DNA of 21,801 nucleotides from Prochlorococcus sp. AG-670-O11 (GTDB lineage: Bacteria; Cyanobacteriota; Cyanobacteriia; PCC-6307; Cyanobiaceae). This document shows, in pieces, positions 7,603 through 17,683 of this stretch. The translations under genes were made by a program, and so were the position numbers. The notes under the pieces were generated by a model. The model was not told the DNA's origin, made no database searches, and saw only the letters and a program-made list of their open reading frames with translations. Location of the stretch: contig QCTA01000010.1 of the NCBI GenBank assembly GCA_003211335.1, positions 1-21,801 of the forward strand. The letters run 5' to 3'. Positions within the stretch are counted from its first letter, which is position 1. Each line of letters opens with the position of its first letter.

Positions 7603-8349
7603 TTAATCTAATTTTAACGGTTTAAATCCGTTCCAAGCTACATGATCTGAATGAAACTCAAAACAGCATGGCACTAATAACATACCTGCACTAATTGATT
7701 CTCTAAAAAGCTCTCCATACAATGGATCTGATTCATCTCCAGGGGCAAAATAATCTATATCTTTTCTTGTAATACAAGGAACTAAAACACTTTTACTTTC
7801 AGGAATTAAGCCTTTTAATTCTATTAAATGTTTTTGTCCTCTTTTCGTCTCCGTATCAGGGAAAAGAGCTACATTATTTTTTGTCCAAGTAGTATTTTTA
7901 ACCTCAACATAAATGTTACGATTATCAGGATTTGAAGATTTTGGAGTTAAAAGAAAATCTATTCTACTTTTTTTATCTTTGCCATAAGGTACTTCAGACT
8001 TGATTTTAGCTATCTCCCCGAGTTTTTCTTTGAATAGGTTTTGTTCAATAACTTTTCTAATCAGTTTATTTGCAAATAATGTATTTATCCCAACCCAAAC
8101 CTCTTTGTTATCACTTCCTATTACTTTTACTTGTTCCCAAGTCCAAGGTAGCTTTCTTGTAGTTGATGAAGAAAAGCTAATTCTTACGTTAGCTCCTTCG
8201 TTTAAAAGACCCTTCATCGGGCCTGTATTAGCACAATGGGCAGTAACTATTTCTCCATTTTCAAGCTGAATATCAGCGAGAAATCTTTTATATCTTTTAA
8301 TTAAAATACCTTCAATTAATGGTTCAAATTCAATTATTCGATCATTCAT
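7603..8349 (-). CDS. sfsA: SfsA family protein (putative DNA-binding/nuclease-fold protein)
   Basis: 248 residues, the normal length of SfsA. Conserved segments are [13 protein letters not shown] (37-49), [10 protein letters not shown] (65-74), [29 protein letters not shown] and IYVEVKNTT, followed by [15 protein letters not shown]. The family's C-terminal half resembles a PD-(D/E)xK nuclease fold, and D131 with E149-x-K151 fit that active site. SfsA was named from sugar-fermentation stimulation and nonspecific DNA binding in E. coli; its true role is unsettled. Start is ATG at 8349. It is divergent from murJ with 73 bases between starts and is the upstream neighbour of amt1 on the same strand. 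Confidence 0.92.
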   Translation of the reverse strand: MNDRIIEFEPLIEGILIKRYKRFLADIQLENGEIVTAHCANTGPMKGLLNEGANVRISFSSSTTRKLPWTWEQVKVIGSDNKEVWVGINTLFANKLIRKVIEQNLFKEKLGEIAKIKSEVPYGKDKKSRIDFLLTPKSSNPDNRNIYVEVKNTTWTKNNVALFPDTETKRGQKHLIELKGLIPESKSVLVPCITRKDIDYFAPGDESDPLYGELFRESISAGMLLVPCCFEFHSDHVAWNGFKPLKLD

Positions 8350-8422
8350 AAATTGTGAACTAGATTAGAAACAAAATATAATGGAATCTAAATCTTCTTG
8401 AAAAGATTTAACTCAATATCAA

Positions 8423-10003
8423 ATGCATTCATATTTTAAAAATAATGTGGCTTCAATTTCGTTTGCCACATCTCTAAGTAAAGTTGCGGGTTTTATAAGA
8501 CAAATATTTATCGCTGCAGCCTTTGGAATTGGAATAACATACGACGCCTATAACTACGCCTACATAATCCCAGGTTTTTTACTCATTATTATTGGTGGAA
8601 TTAATGGCCCATTACATAATGCAGTTGTAGCAGTGCTAACTCCACTTAAGAGGAGAGAGGGGGCCCTCGTATTAACAAAAGTAAGTATTAAACTAACTTT
8701 GTTATTTTTGATTCTAGGAGTAGTTGTATATTTTAATTCAGGTTTTCTAATAAACTTTATAGCCCTAAATTTAAGTGATGAAGCAAAATCTATCGCAACT
8801 TATCAATTAAAAATCTTAACTCCTTGTATTCCTCTTTCTGCTTTTATAGGGTTGAGTTTTGGAGCTTTAAATTCAAGAAATAAATTTTTCATATCAAGCA
8901 TAAGTCCAGCTTTAACAAGTCTGACAACAATTTTATTTATTTCAGCCAGTTGGATCTTTAGTCATCAAAATACAAATTCTAATTATTTGTTTTATTCAGG
9001 ATTACTAGCCAAAGCGACCTTAACAGGTACTTGTATACAATTTGCTGTTCAGTGCTGGGAAATCAATAAGATCGGCTTATTTAGATTTAATTCGGCTTGG
9101 CATTTATTTAAAAATGAAGAGAAAAGAATCTTCAAATTAATCGCTCCTGCAACAATTTCATCAGGTTTAGGGCAAATTAATGTTTTTGTTGATATGTTTT
9201 TTGCCTCAAGCTTTCAAGGTGCCGCATCGGGATTAGCATATGGCAATTTTCTTATACAAGCTCCACTGGGAGTTTTATCAAACGCTTTGATATTGCCACT
9301 ACTTCCAAAGTTTTCAAAATTCAATAGTAAGCAAGAGAATAGAAACTTAGAAAAAAGTTTAATCTCAGGAATAGAATATTGTTTTTTAACAACTATTTTT
9401 TTGACTGGTTTTTTTATCACATTTAATAATCAATTAGTGCAATTTATTTTTCAAAGAGGGGCTTTTAATTCCGAAGCCGTATTTTTAGTAAAAAATATTT
9501 TAATTGCCTATGCTGTTGGAATTCCTTTTTATCTCTACAGAGATTTATTAGTTAGAGCTTATTATGCAATTGAGAACCCAAAGTTACCCTTTCAATTATC
9601 TTTCGCTGGTATAATACTAAATGTTTTCTTCGATTGGTTTTTAGTAGGAGCTCCAACTATTAATTATGGAAACTTATCTCCTTATAATTTTGGTGTTTTA
9701 GGTATAATCCTTTCTTCAGGAATAGTTAACTTAATTATTTGTATTTTTCTTACTACAAACTTTAATACTTATGGAATCAAAATCCCTAAAATTATTTTAT
9801 TAAAAAAATTTGTTCTTATTTCATTAGCCTGCTCTATTACAAGCACAATTTGTTATTCAATTATCAAGGATATAAATGTTTTAAATTCGAACGTTTGGGG
9901 GCTATCTATATTAGTTTTAGGATTGTTGGCTTTTTTGATTATTTATTTTTCGATAACCAAGTTATTCGGGGTTAATAAATTAAAGCCACTAATCAAAATA
10001 TGA
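8423..10003 (+). CDS. murJ: Lipid II flippase MurJ (MviN)
   Basis: 526 residues with about 14 hydrophobic helices, as in the MOP-superfamily flippases that move lipid II across the cytoplasmic membrane for peptidoglycan synthesis. The N-terminal signature is present: SLSKVAGFIRQIFIAAAFG (17-35), then YDAYNYAYIIPGFLL and GGINGPLHNAVVAVL. Later segments include SGLGQINVFVDMFFA and RDLLVRAYYAI. The region equivalent to the E. coli RR-FAEGAF stretch reads LLIIIGGINGPL, without the arginine pair. Start ATG at 8423. The gene is divergent from sfsA and convergent with the DUF3181 gene, seven bases away. Confidence 0.93.
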   Translation: MHSYFKNNVASISFATSLSKVAGFIRQIFIAAAFGIGITYDAYNYAYIIPGFLLIIIGGINGPLHNAVVAVLTPLKRREGALVLTKVSIKLTLLFLILGVVVYFNSGFLINFIALNLSDEAKSIATYQLKILTPCIPLSAFIGLSFGALNSRNKFFISSISPALTSLTTILFISASWIFSHQNTNSNYLFYSGLLAKATLTGTCIQFAVQCWEINKIGLFRFNSAWHLFKNEEKRIFKLIAPATISSGLGQINVFVDMFFASSFQGAASGLAYGNFLIQAPLGVLSNALILPLLPKFSKFNSKQENRNLEKSLISGIEYCFLTTIFLTGFFITFNNQLVQFIFQRGAFNSEAVFLVKNILIAYAVGIPFYLYRDLLVRAYYAIENPKLPFQLSFAGIILNVFFDWFLVGAPTINYGNLSPYNFGVLGIILSSGIVNLIICIFLTTNFNTYGIKIPKIILLKKFVLISLACSITSTICYSIIKDINVLNSNVWGLSILVLGLLAFLIIYFSITKLFGVNKLKPLIKI

Positions 10004-10010
10004 TTAAGAA

Positions 10011-10292
10011 TCATAAATTATCAAGTATTTCCTCTAAATCACAAATTTGTGATGCAGTTATCAACTTTGACAAAAGAATTGTTTGATTTCCATCCCCAAT
10101 TTTCACCTTAATAGCTTCTAAGCCTAATTTTGCAGCCTGCTGACTACCTTTATCTAAATTGCTAATACATTCCAAAGCAAGATTTCTAGCTAAACCAGCA
10201 TCTCCAAGATACAGATTCCATTTTTCTATTTTTATAAAAATTTTTTCTGAAATAATATTTTCTAGATCACTGATTTGCATCTGAGAATTCAT
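10011..10292 (-). CDS. DUF3181 family protein (cyanobacterial, function unknown)
   Basis: A 93-residue soluble protein without signal peptide or membrane helix. The segment IISEKIFIKIEKWNLYLGDAGLARNLALE matches the pattern I associate with the cyanobacterial DUF3181 family (a Trp-x-Leu-Tyr-Leu core followed by DA-x-L). The rest is predicted helical, ending CDLEEILDNL. No catalytic motif is visible. Start ATG at 10292. It lies nine bases downstream of the two-helix membrane protein gene on the same strand, so the two probably form a short operon convergent with murJ. Confidence 0.65.
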   Translation of the reverse strand: MNSQMQISDLENIISEKIFIKIEKWNLYLGDAGLARNLALECISNLDKGSQQAAKLGLEAIKVKIGDGNQTILLSKLITASQICDLEEILDNL

Positions 10293-10301
10293 AATAAAAA
10301 C

Positions 10302-10553
10302 TTAAGTTGATTGTTTTTTATAATCCTTAGGTTTTTTTATAAATACAAAAAGTAAATGCGATGAGAGAATGACTGCCCATGCAATTGCAAAATTATTAAA
10401 AAAAACTAAGTCATGTTTAATCTCTTTAAAAAGCCAAGTTCCACATACGACTGCAGTAAATACCATACAATGGATTACAAAATTTACTATTCTGGAAAAA
10501 TGTTTGTAAATGGGGTCTTCTGAATCACCATTGCCATACCATTTAATCGGCAT
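10302..10553 (-). CDS. Small two-helix membrane protein, unknown function
   Basis: 83 residues. A short polar head (MPIKWYGNGDSEDPIYKHFS) is followed by two hydrophobic helices at about 23-42 and 50-72 separated by a short charged loop (KEIKHD), and a basic tail (KKPKDYKKQST) that the positive-inside rule places in the cytoplasm. The layout recalls 2TM-domain proteins. I recognise no motif that gives a function. ATG at 10553. It is the first gene of a likely two-gene operon with the DUF3181 gene and is divergent from tRNA-Arg. Confidence 0.65.
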   Translation of the reverse strand: MPIKWYGNGDSEDPIYKHFSRIVNFVIHCMVFTAVVCGTWLFKEIKHDLVFFNNFAIAWAVILSSHLLFVFIKKPKDYKKQST

Positions 10554-10602
10554 AATTATAAATTTAGATTGTTAATATTAAATAGTTTAACTGAAATCTA
10601 GT

Positions 10603-10633
10603 TGACTAAGAGACCCAGGACCAGAGATATTAC
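10603..10633 (+). promoter_or_regulatory. Possible sigma-70 promoter of tRNA-Arg
   Basis: TTGACT (10603-10608, five of six bases of the -35 consensus) lies 17 bases before GATATT (10626-10631) or 19 bases before TATTAC (10628-10633). Either -10 puts the start of transcription at or just before the tRNA 5' end at 10642, which is plausible for a tRNA gene. Confidence 0.4.
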
Positions 10634-10641
10634 ATAAATAT

Positions 10642-10715
10642 GCGCCTGTAGCTCAGTGGATTAGAGCACCTGACTACGGATCAGGGTGTCGGGAGTTCGA
10701 ATCTCTCCAGGCGCG
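10642..10715 (+). tRNA. tRNA-Arg (anticodon ACG)
   Basis: A 74-base cloverleaf. Acceptor arms GCGCCTG (10642-10648) and CAGGCGC (10708-10714) pair perfectly, with G10715 as discriminator. The D-arm is TAGCTCAGTGGATTAGAGCA. The anticodon stem CCTGA/TCAGG encloses loop CTACGGA with anticodon ACG at 10676-10678. The T loop is TTCGAAT. CCA is not encoded. The A at the wobble position is normally converted to inosine in bacterial tRNA-Arg(ACG) to read CGU, CGC and CGA. Confidence 0.97.
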
Positions 10716-10793
10716 TTAAAAATTATGATATATTTTTTTTACATTTTCTCTCAAAATATCGTCTATATTTAATCTAAAATTCCCTTTATTTTA

Positions 10794-12065
10794 ATGAATA
10801 TTCTTCAAAATCTTAAAGAAAGTGATCCAATTATATCTAACTTAATTAATTCCGAAAAAAATAGGCAAGAAACACATCTTGAATTGATAGCTAGTGAGAA
10901 TTTTGCATCAATGGCCGTAATGCAGGCTCAGGGTTCGGTTTTAACAAATAAATACGCTGAAGGTCTTCCACAAAAAAGATATTACGGTGGTTGTGAATTT
11001 GTAGATGAGATAGAGGAACTTGCAATCGAAAGAGCAAAACAACTTTTTGATGCAGACTGGGCGAATGTTCAACCCCATAGTGGAGCCCAAGCAAATGCAG
11101 CTGTTTTTCTAAGTTTACTGAAACCTGGTGACACAATATTAGGAATGGATCTATCGCATGGAGGACATTTAACCCACGGATCCCCAGTCAATATGAGCGG
11201 AAAGTGGTTCAATGCCGTTCACTATGGGGTTGATAAAGAAACTAATAAATTAAATTTCAATACAATCAGAGATATTGCTATAGCTACGAAACCAAAACTA
11301 ATTATTTGTGGATATTCTGCTTATCCAAGAACAATTGATTTCGAGTCGTTCAGAAGAATCGCTGATGAAGTTGGAGCTTTTTTAATGGCAGATATTGCTC
11401 ATATAGCAGGACTAGTAGCAACCAAACTCCACCCTAATCCAATTCCGTATTGTGATGTTGTAACTACGACAACACATAAGACCTTGAGAGGTCCAAGAGG
11501 AGGATTGATTTTATGTAAAGATAAGGAATTTGGAAAGAAATTTGATAAATCTGTTTTCCCTGGAACTCAGGGTGGTCCTTTAGAACATATTATCGCAGCT
11601 AAAGCTGTCGCCTTTGGAGAAGCCTTGCAGCCCAACTTTATTAGTTACTCAAAACAGGTTATCAATAATGCAAAAGTTCTGTCTTCAACTTTAATTAAAA
11701 GAGGAATAGATATTGTTAGTGGAGGAACTGATAATCATATTGTTTTGCTTGACTTAAGAAGTATTAATATGACTGGTAAAGTTGCTGACTTACTTGTAAG
11801 TGAAGTTAACATAACAGCAAATAAAAATACCGTCCCGTTTGATCCTGAATCACCTTTTGTAACCAGTGGGTTGAGATTGGGAACTGCAGCTTTAACTACT
11901 AGAGGTTTTAATGATGATGCTTTTGTTGAAGTTGGTGAAATTATTGCTGATAGATTACTCAATCCAGATGATTTATTAATAGAAAAAAAATGTAAGGAAA
12001 GGGTATTAACTTTATGTAATCGTTTTCCTCTTTATGAAGTTGAACTTGAAGCATCAATCAAATGA
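10794..12065 (+). CDS. glyA: Serine hydroxymethyltransferase
   Basis: 423 residues, the normal length. It interconverts serine and glycine with tetrahydrofolate, feeding one-carbon units to purine synthesis (purH is in the same window) and acting after photorespiration. Motifs include [10 protein letters not shown] (30-39), [16 protein letters not shown] (51-66), [21 protein letters not shown] (199-208) and the PLP-binding [14 protein letters not shown] with Lys229. C-terminal [12 protein letters not shown] is also typical. It starts at ATG 10794 after an AT-rich stretch with a T8 run and no clear Shine-Dalgarno. Its 3' end overlaps the apparent start of cinA by 32 bases, so translational coupling is likely. 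Confidence 0.98.
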   Translation: MNILQNLKESDPIISNLINSEKNRQETHLELIASENFASMAVMQAQGSVLTNKYAEGLPQKRYYGGCEFVDEIEELAIERAKQLFDADWANVQPHSGAQANAAVFLSLLKPGDTILGMDLSHGGHLTHGSPVNMSGKWFNAVHYGVDKETNKLNFNTIRDIAIATKPKLIICGYSAYPRTIDFESFRRIADEVGAFLMADIAHIAGLVATKLHPNPIPYCDVVTTTTHKTLRGPRGGLILCKDKEFGKKFDKSVFPGTQGGPLEHIIAAKAVAFGEALQPNFISYSKQVINNAKVLSSTLIKRGIDIVSGGTDNHIVLLDLRSINMTGKVADLLVSEVNITANKNTVPFDPESPFVTSGLRLGTAALTTRGFNDDAFVEVGEIIADRLLNPDDLLIEKKCKERVLTLCNRFPLYEVELEASIK

Positions 12066-13335
12066 TCCTAGCTGTAAAGGGGTTGAAATTCTTTCTATAG
12101 GAACTGAGTTACTTTTAGGAAATATAGTAAATACTAACTCTCAATGGATTTCTGAGGAGTTATCAACTTTAGGAATTAACCATTTTAGACAGTCAACTAT
12201 TGGAGATAATTCTGAAAGGATTTCTAAGCTAATTAAAGAAATATCTTCAAGAAGTAATTTATTAATTACTACAGGTGGTCTTGGCCCTACTCCAGATGAC
12301 TTAACTACTGAGGCAATAGCTAAATCTTTTAATGCAACTCTTTCTGAAAGAGAATATTTATGGGATGAAATAAAAAAAAAGCTTTCAATTTCAGGTTCAA
12401 CTTTCAACAGATCTAGTTTAAAAAAACAATGTTTTTTCCCAAAAGATGCTCAAATAATTAATAATCCTAGAGGCACTGCTCCTGGCATGATATGGAAACC
12501 AATTGAGGGATTTACCATCCTGACTTTTCCAGGAGTGCCAAGTGAAATGAAAGAAATGTGGAAAGAAACTGCAGTAAATTATATTAAAAATAATTTTTCA
12601 GATGGGTATATATTTTTCTCAAATACTCTTAAATTTTCTGGTATAGGAGAGTCTACTATTTCAGAAAAGATTAATAATCTTCTAAAACTAAAAAACCCCA
12701 CTGTCGCGCCATACGCTAACTTAGGAGAAGTTAAGCTCAGACTAACAGCAAGAGCTAAAAATGAATTAGAAGCAAGAAAAATAATTAACCCCGTTAAAGA
12801 AAAATTGAAAAAAGAGTTTTCCAAATTTATTTTTGGTGAAAACGATGATAATTTATCAAGCGTATTAATAAAGGAATTAATAAAAAGAAAAGAATCTCTG
12901 GTTTTTGCAGAATCCTGTACCGGAGGTCTTCTCTCCTCTTCAATTACATCAATACCAGGCTCATCACAAGTATTTAAAGGCAGTATTATTTCGTACAGCA
13001 ATGACCTTAAACAATCTTTATTAAGTGTTCCAGAAAATCTGATAAAAAAATTTGGTGCTGTTTCTGAAGAGGTTGCTGAAACTATGGCAATTAATGCAAA
13101 AGAAAAACTAAATTCAGATTGGGCTATCGCTATTAGTGGTATTGCCGGTCCAAGTGGAGGTAATAAAGAGAAGCCTGTAGGATTAGTTTATATCTCAATT
13201 GCTGGACCCAATAATCACATCACTAACATTAAAAAAATATTTAGTTCAACAAGAAATAGAATTGAAATTCAAAGACTAAGTGTAAATCTGTGTTTAAACA
13301 GCCTCAGATTAATCTTATTATCTAGTAGTAAGTAA
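12034..13335 (+). CDS. cinA: CinA family protein (MoCF-like domain plus NMN amidohydrolase domain)
   Basis: 433 residues with both CinA domains. The N-terminal MoCF/COG1058 domain (about 16-185) shows [32 protein letters not shown] (79-91), GTAPGMIW and TFPGVPSEM. The C-terminal PncC-type domain (about 273-430) shows [10 protein letters not shown] (291-300), [21 protein letters not shown] and [10 protein letters not shown] (368-376). In characterised relatives this protein deamidates nicotinamide mononucleotide and cleaves ADP-ribose, recycling pyridine nucleotides. The start at 12034 lies inside glyA; TTG codons at 12040 and 12046 are alternatives, because the domain proper begins only around residue 16. 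leuC begins 12 bases after the stop. Confidence 0.93.
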   Translation: MKLNLKHQSNDPSCKGVEILSIGTELLLGNIVNTNSQWISEELSTLGINHFRQSTIGDNSERISKLIKEISSRSNLLITTGGLGPTPDDLTTEAIAKSFNATLSEREYLWDEIKKKLSISGSTFNRSSLKKQCFFPKDAQIINNPRGTAPGMIWKPIEGFTILTFPGVPSEMKEMWKETAVNYIKNNFSDGYIFFSNTLKFSGIGESTISEKINNLLKLKNPTVAPYANLGEVKLRLTARAKNELEARKIINPVKEKLKKEFSKFIFGENDDNLSSVLIKELIKRKESLVFAESCTGGLLSSSITSIPGSSQVFKGSIISYSNDLKQSLLSVPENLIKKFGAVSEEVAETMAINAKEKLNSDWAIAISGIAGPSGGNKEKPVGLVYISIAGPNNHITNIKKIFSSTRNRIEIQRLSVNLCLNSLRLILLSSSK

Positions 13336-13347
13336 CTTTTTTCCAAA

Positions 13348-14757
13348 TTGAGTCAAGATACCTTGTTTGATAAAGTGTGGGATTTACACAAAGTTGCAAA
13401 TCTTTCTGGTGGCTCGGATCAAATCTTTATCGGTCTTCACCTTATTCATGAAGTTACAAGCCCGCAAGCATTTGGAGCTTTAAAAGATAAAAATTTAAAG
13501 GTAAAATTTCCTCAAAGAACTGTAGCTACTGTTGATCATATTGTGCCAACAGATAATCAGAGCAGACCTTTCAAAGATAATCTTGCAGAACAAATGATCG
13601 ATACTCTAGAAAAAAACTGTGTCGAGCATAAAATTAAATTTTTTAATATTGGTAGTGGTAATCAAGGAATTGTTCATGTAGTGGCACCTGAACTTGGTTT
13701 AACCCAACCAGGGATGACTATTGCTTGTGGAGATTCTCATACATCGACTCACGGAGCATTTGGGTCAATTGCTTTTGGTATTGGGACTAGCCAAGTAAGA
13801 GATGTACTTGCAACTCAAACCATCGCTATGAACAAACTCAAAGTCAGACAAATTTGGTGTGAAAATAAATTATCAAATGGGATTTATGCTAAAGATTTAG
13901 TACTGCATATTATTAATCAACTCGGAGTAAAAGCAGGAGTGGGTTACGCCTATGAATTTGCAGGTCCTGCGATAAGTGCATTATCAATGGAAGAGAGAAT
14001 GACTATATGTAATATGTCCATTGAAGGAGGAGCAAGATGTGGTTACATAAATCCTGATAAAAAAACTTTTAGTTACATTAGGGATAAATTATGCTCGCCT
14101 AAAAATGAAAATTGGGAAAAAGCCGTTAAATGGTGGAAATCATTAAAAAGTAGTGATAATTGTATTTATGATGATGTATTCAAGTTAGATGCTTCTAAAG
14201 TAGAACCAACTGTTACGTGGGGTATTACGCCAGGGCAAAGTATCGGTATAAATCAAAAAATTCCCTCATTAAACGAGATACCCTCAAATGACAAATTTAT
14301 AGCTAGAGAAGCATATGAATATATGGGTTTTGAACCTGGACAATCAATTAAAAATATCCCTATTGATGTTTGTTTTATTGGGAGTTGTACAAATGGAAGA
14401 ATAAGTGACCTAAGGGTTGCAGCTCAAGTATTAGAGCATCATAAGGTAGCAAAAAACGTAAAAGCTTTTGTAGTTCCAGGCTCAGAGAAGGTTGCAAAAG
14501 AAGCAAAAGAGGAAGGTCTTGATAAGATATTCATTAAAGCAGGTTTTCAGTGGAGAGAGCCGGGTTGTTCAATGTGTTTAGCAATGAATTCAGACAAACT
14601 CATAGGAAATCAAGTAAGCGCCAGTTCTAGCAATAGAAATTTCAAAGGTAGACAGGGATCCCCAAATGGAAGAACTTTACTAATGAGTCCAGCAATGGTT
14701 GCCGCTGCATCAATTACGGGAAAAGTTAGTGATGTAAGAGATTTTATTACAAAATGA
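13348..14757 (+). CDS. leuC: 3-isopropylmalate dehydratase, large subunit
   Basis: 469 residues, usual length for LeuC. With LeuD it isomerises 2-isopropylmalate to 3-isopropylmalate in leucine synthesis through a [4Fe-4S] cluster. The cluster ligands are visible as C347 in GSCTNGR and C407/C410 in [12 protein letters not shown]. Other aconitase-family motifs are TVDHIVPT (61-68), [13 protein letters not shown] (127-139) and [15 protein letters not shown]. The predicted start is TTG at 13348 ([14 protein letters not shown] in mixed notation: TTG codon then Ser-Gln-Asp); no in-frame ATG exists before residue 83, deep inside the conserved domain, so TTG is well supported. Its last four bases overlap the start of leuD. 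Confidence 0.97.
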   Translation: MSQDTLFDKVWDLHKVANLSGGSDQIFIGLHLIHEVTSPQAFGALKDKNLKVKFPQRTVATVDHIVPTDNQSRPFKDNLAEQMIDTLEKNCVEHKIKFFNIGSGNQGIVHVVAPELGLTQPGMTIACGDSHTSTHGAFGSIAFGIGTSQVRDVLATQTIAMNKLKVRQIWCENKLSNGIYAKDLVLHIINQLGVKAGVGYAYEFAGPAISALSMEERMTICNMSIEGGARCGYINPDKKTFSYIRDKLCSPKNENWEKAVKWWKSLKSSDNCIYDDVFKLDASKVEPTVTWGITPGQSIGINQKIPSLNEIPSNDKFIAREAYEYMGFEPGQSIKNIPIDVCFIGSCTNGRISDLRVAAQVLEHHKVAKNVKAFVVPGSEKVAKEAKEEGLDKIFIKAGFQWREPGCSMCLAMNSDKLIGNQVSASSSNRNFKGRQGSPNGRTLLMSPAMVAAASITGKVSDVRDFITK

Positions 14758-15371
14758 GATATAAATTCAAACCGCCAATGGGGAAATTTTCTCAAATAAG
14801 TGGAAAATGTATCTCATTAGTTGGAGATGATATTGATACAGATAGAATAATTCCTGCTCGATTTCTTAAGTGCATTAATTTTGATTCATTAGGTAAATCT
14901 GTTTTTGCAGATGATCGTAAAACTCTTAAAGGAAACCACCCCTTTGATTTAGAGACTAATAAAGATTCCTCAATACTTATTGTTAATAGTAATTTTGGAT
15001 GTGGTTCAAGTAGAGAGCATGCCCCTCAAGCATTAATGAGATGGGGAATAAAAGTCATCATTGGAGAAAGTTTTGCAGATATTTTTTATAGTAACTGTAT
15101 TGCGATTGGAATTCCATGCTTTACTCTTCCAAAGGAATCAATAAAAAAAATACAGAAATATTTGGAGATTAAGAATTTATTCTTTGAGATTGATCTTTTC
15201 GAATCCATCGCAAAATCAGAAGATTTGAAATTTAACCTTGATATAAAAGAAACTTCAAAAAAAATGTTTTTATCTGGAGAATGGGATGCTACTTTAAAGC
15301 TACTTGAGAATATAGATTTAATTGAAAATAAATTAAATGATTTGCCATATATAAAATTTAATAATAATTAG
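14754..15371 (+). CDS. leuD: 3-isopropylmalate dehydratase, small subunit
   Basis: 205 residues. The swivelling domain that completes the isopropylmalate isomerase shows [16 protein letters not shown] (24-39) and [17 protein letters not shown] (78-94), the core signatures of LeuD, then [18 protein letters not shown]. The ATG lies in an ATGA overlap with the leuC stop, so the two subunits are probably translationally coupled in a 1:1 ratio. An ATG at residue 9 (MGKFSQISG) is an alternative start. The gene ends five bases before the stop of the convergent lptD-like gene. Confidence 0.96.
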   Translation: MRYKFKPPMGKFSQISGKCISLVGDDIDTDRIIPARFLKCINFDSLGKSVFADDRKTLKGNHPFDLETNKDSSILIVNSNFGCGSSREHAPQALMRWGIKVIIGESFADIFYSNCIAIGIPCFTLPKESIKKIQKYLEIKNLFFEIDLFESIAKSEDLKFNLDIKETSKKMFLSGEWDATLKLLENIDLIENKLNDLPYIKFNNN

Positions 15372-15399
15372 TTAATTTATTTGAATCCAAATAAATTAA
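15372..15399. terminator. Perfect hairpin between leuD and lptD 3' ends
   Basis: TTAATTTATTTG (15372-15383), loop AATC, and CAAATAAATTAA (15388-15399) form a perfect 12-base-pair stem. It begins one base after the leuD stop and covers the last codons and stop of the lptD-like gene on the other strand. It is symmetric for both transcripts and sits where a bidirectional terminator is needed, but it is AT-rich and no good T run follows in either direction. Confidence 0.45.
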
Positions 15400-17413
15400 A
15401 AAGTATTCCTCCTGACTCATTATGAGGTTGGTAAAAAATCCCAAATTCATAAGATCTTTTTTTGAAATTTAAAGATATTTTAGAATTTGTAAAATCTCCA
15501 TAATCTTTTGAATCACTATCTAAATTAAGGGTTGCATCACTTTTAAAAATTAACGGTCCAAATAATTGTTGATCAAAGGCAAGCTCTAAGGAAAATTTAT
15601 CAGCAATTTGATCAAATTTAAAAATACTATTGCCACTTTTTATCTTATAAATAGGCAAGACACTTATTCTAGTGTAGTCAAAAGATTTATTTTTAAAATT
15701 CCCAAAAATCATTTCCGGGCCAGCGCCAACACCCAAGTATTGCTTATTATTGCCGTTCTCATACAAAGAATATGATAATGCCAGTTTTGTATTAAAACTA
15801 AGTCCCTTCTGAATTGGCTCAAAAATATATTTGTACGAACCATCAATAAATTTACTGGAAGATTGATTAATATTTATCGGAATTTTTTGATCTAAAGAAT
15901 AAAAGAAATCACCTTTGAAACTATTCACCAAATTTTTACTATGTAAAGCTTCAGCTTCAATATTTGCTAAATCTAAAGATATAGTTTCTGTCTTCTTAAC
16001 TCCTTTAACTTCCCAAGTATTTTGTTTTTCTAATTTCGAACCATATCCTAAATAAATTTCAGATTCACCTATAGAACCGTTCCAAATCCTATCTCTATAT
16101 AACCCATAAAAACTTTTATCCCATTGTGAGTTTAAAAAAGTAATTTTTTTACTTAACTTAGCTTTAACTCTTAGAGCATCCGAAAATTTTACAGAATCAA
16201 AAGAGTAAATCTGACTATCGGTTTCCAAATCCCAATTAATTACTTTTCCTTTGATTTTAGAATTAAGAGAAAAATAATCTAAAAATGTTGTGTCTCTTTT
16301 TACTTTATTCCCAGTTATGGAATCTCCTTTATTTACAAAACTTTTTGTATAACCTTTTAAAGAACGTTGAACTAGCAATTGAGGTTCTAAATCAAGAACA
16401 AAATCATTAAACAAATTTATAGTATTAAATTTTCTACCAATGAAATAACCATCTCTATCTAAATTATCAAATCCTAAATTCCATCTACTTGCAAAAGTAA
16501 ACTTTTCTCCTGATTTCGTTAATGTTCTTTCACCAAACCAAAAAGGAATAGAAATCTTTTCATCTAAAATTAAATAATTTAAGGAAGATTTGAATCTTAA
16601 TTCTTCTTTTCTAGAAATAATTTCAAGTGAGTTGATTTCTATCTTAACCTGCTTTAATTCAAGTAAATCATTAGTAAATACAGCTTTCTCAGTCTTCCAT
16701 TTATTTCCATTTATTTCCATTTTATCTGTCAAAAGAACCCAGTTTTCAACCTTATTAGGAGTATTTAAAACTATATCTTTTTTTATCTTTTTTAAAATTT
16801 CAATATTTTTCATATCTGAAGTTTCGAAATCAAAAAACAAATCATCAATAAGATTATCTGTTTTTAATAATCCTTTAACCTCTAATAAATAGCCTTCTTT
16901 TTTGTTGAAATCATATTGAAAACTATTCATACTAAATAGTTGCTCACCAATACTCAAGGAAATATTGCCCTTAGCACTTATAGTCTTTTGCGATTTATCA
17001 TAAATTAGACTATCTGCTTTAAGAATATTACCTCTATAAAAAACAATGACATTACCCTCTGCTTTTAAAATATTATTTTCTTCAGATTGTATTTGAGATT
17101 GGATCTCTAACTCGTTTTTGACATCTCTAAAATTTTCTAATATTAATGGGGACTTAGCCTTTTTAGTTTGTAAGATTTGAAATTTAGAATTACTTTTGTA
17201 AGTATCTTTATATTCTCGAAATGATAATTTGCGAGAAACATTTGTATGCTTAGGAAAAAATTTGCCTTCCCAATTAATCTTTTTTGGTTGAGAAGAAATT
17301 TTTACAATATTTGTAAAGACTTCTGCTGCGTTACAGGCAGGCGATAAATGTATTAATGCAGAAACAAAAGATATAGGTTTTATGAGATTTCTAATCTTCA
17401 AAATGATGAACAA
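15377..17413 (-). CDS. LptD/OstA-like outer-membrane LPS-assembly protein (DUF3769 type)
   Basis: 678 residues. A signal peptide is apparent: a basic start, a hydrophobic stretch and SPACNA-AEVF near residue 29. Residues about 105-185 form an OstA/LptA-like beta repeat region (KAEGNVIVFYRGN, KADSLIYDKS, ISAKGNISLS). The rest is rich in alternating hydrophobic/aromatic strands, with a C-terminal ILFNLFGFK as in an outer-membrane barrel. In cyanobacteria such LptD-like proteins (DUF3769) are thought to place lipopolysaccharide in the outer membrane. The start is the TTG at 17413; there is no early in-frame ATG, so the exact start is uncertain. It follows psbI by 13 bases on the same strand. The protein is Asn/Lys-rich, as expected of low-GC marine picocyanobacteria. 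Confidence 0.8.
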   Translation of the reverse strand: MFIILKIRNLIKPISFVSALIHLSPACNAAEVFTNIVKISSQPKKINWEGKFFPKHTNVSRKLSFREYKDTYKSNSKFQILQTKKAKSPLILENFRDVKNELEIQSQIQSEENNILKAEGNVIVFYRGNILKADSLIYDKSQKTISAKGNISLSIGEQLFSMNSFQYDFNKKEGYLLEVKGLLKTDNLIDDLFFDFETSDMKNIEILKKIKKDIVLNTPNKVENWVLLTDKMEINGNKWKTEKAVFTNDLLELKQVKIEINSLEIISRKEELRFKSSLNYLILDEKISIPFWFGERTLTKSGEKFTFASRWNLGFDNLDRDGYFIGRKFNTINLFNDFVLDLEPQLLVQRSLKGYTKSFVNKGDSITGNKVKRDTTFLDYFSLNSKIKGKVINWDLETDSQIYSFDSVKFSDALRVKAKLSKKITFLNSQWDKSFYGLYRDRIWNGSIGESEIYLGYGSKLEKQNTWEVKGVKKTETISLDLANIEAEALHSKNLVNSFKGDFFYSLDQKIPININQSSSKFIDGSYKYIFEPIQKGLSFNTKLALSYSLYENGNNKQYLGVGAGPEMIFGNFKNKSFDYTRISVLPIYKIKSGNSIFKFDQIADKFSLELAFDQQLFGPLIFKSDATLNLDSDSKDYGDFTNSKISLNFKKRSYEFGIFYQPHNESGGILFNLFGFK

Positions 17414-17426
17414 TTTTAAAGGATAA

Positions 17427-17555
17427 TTAATCCTGAGGACTCTCTAAATCTTTCCTATTAGGAGTTCTTGTTGGATCACTAGCTAAGAAACCAAATAGAA
17501 AGATTCCTACAAAGAAAAAAACGATTGTGTAAACTGAAATTTTTAAGGCGAGCAT
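17427..17555 (-). CDS. psbI: Photosystem II reaction centre protein I
   Basis: A 42-residue protein. It begins [15 protein letters not shown], spans the thylakoid membrane once (about residues 5-25), and ends [16 protein letters not shown] followed by SPQD. This is the characteristic PsbI sequence; PsbI binds next to D1 and CP43 and helps assemble and stabilise photosystem II. ATG at 17555. It lies 128 bases downstream of psbN and 13 bases upstream of the lptD-like gene, all on the same strand. Confidence 0.95.
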
Positions 17556-17683
17556 AGAATTACAATTGCTAACAGATTTATATCCTATTAAATTTATATT
17601 TAAATTATGTGAAAAGGGTTACTTTTTGTATTTTTGGTAAATTTTGAAATACTTTCTACATTAACAAATTGATTAAAAACATC

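Noticed and set aside
9999..10015. Hairpin TATGATT-AAG-AATCATA at the end of murJ as a terminator
   Set aside because: The stem is only seven base pairs and AT-rich with a three-base loop and no T run; chance is likely in this composition.
12579..13001. A 140-codon open frame opposite cinA
   Set aside because: It is the antisense shadow of the conserved CinA frame, with composition typical of such shadows and no own start signals.
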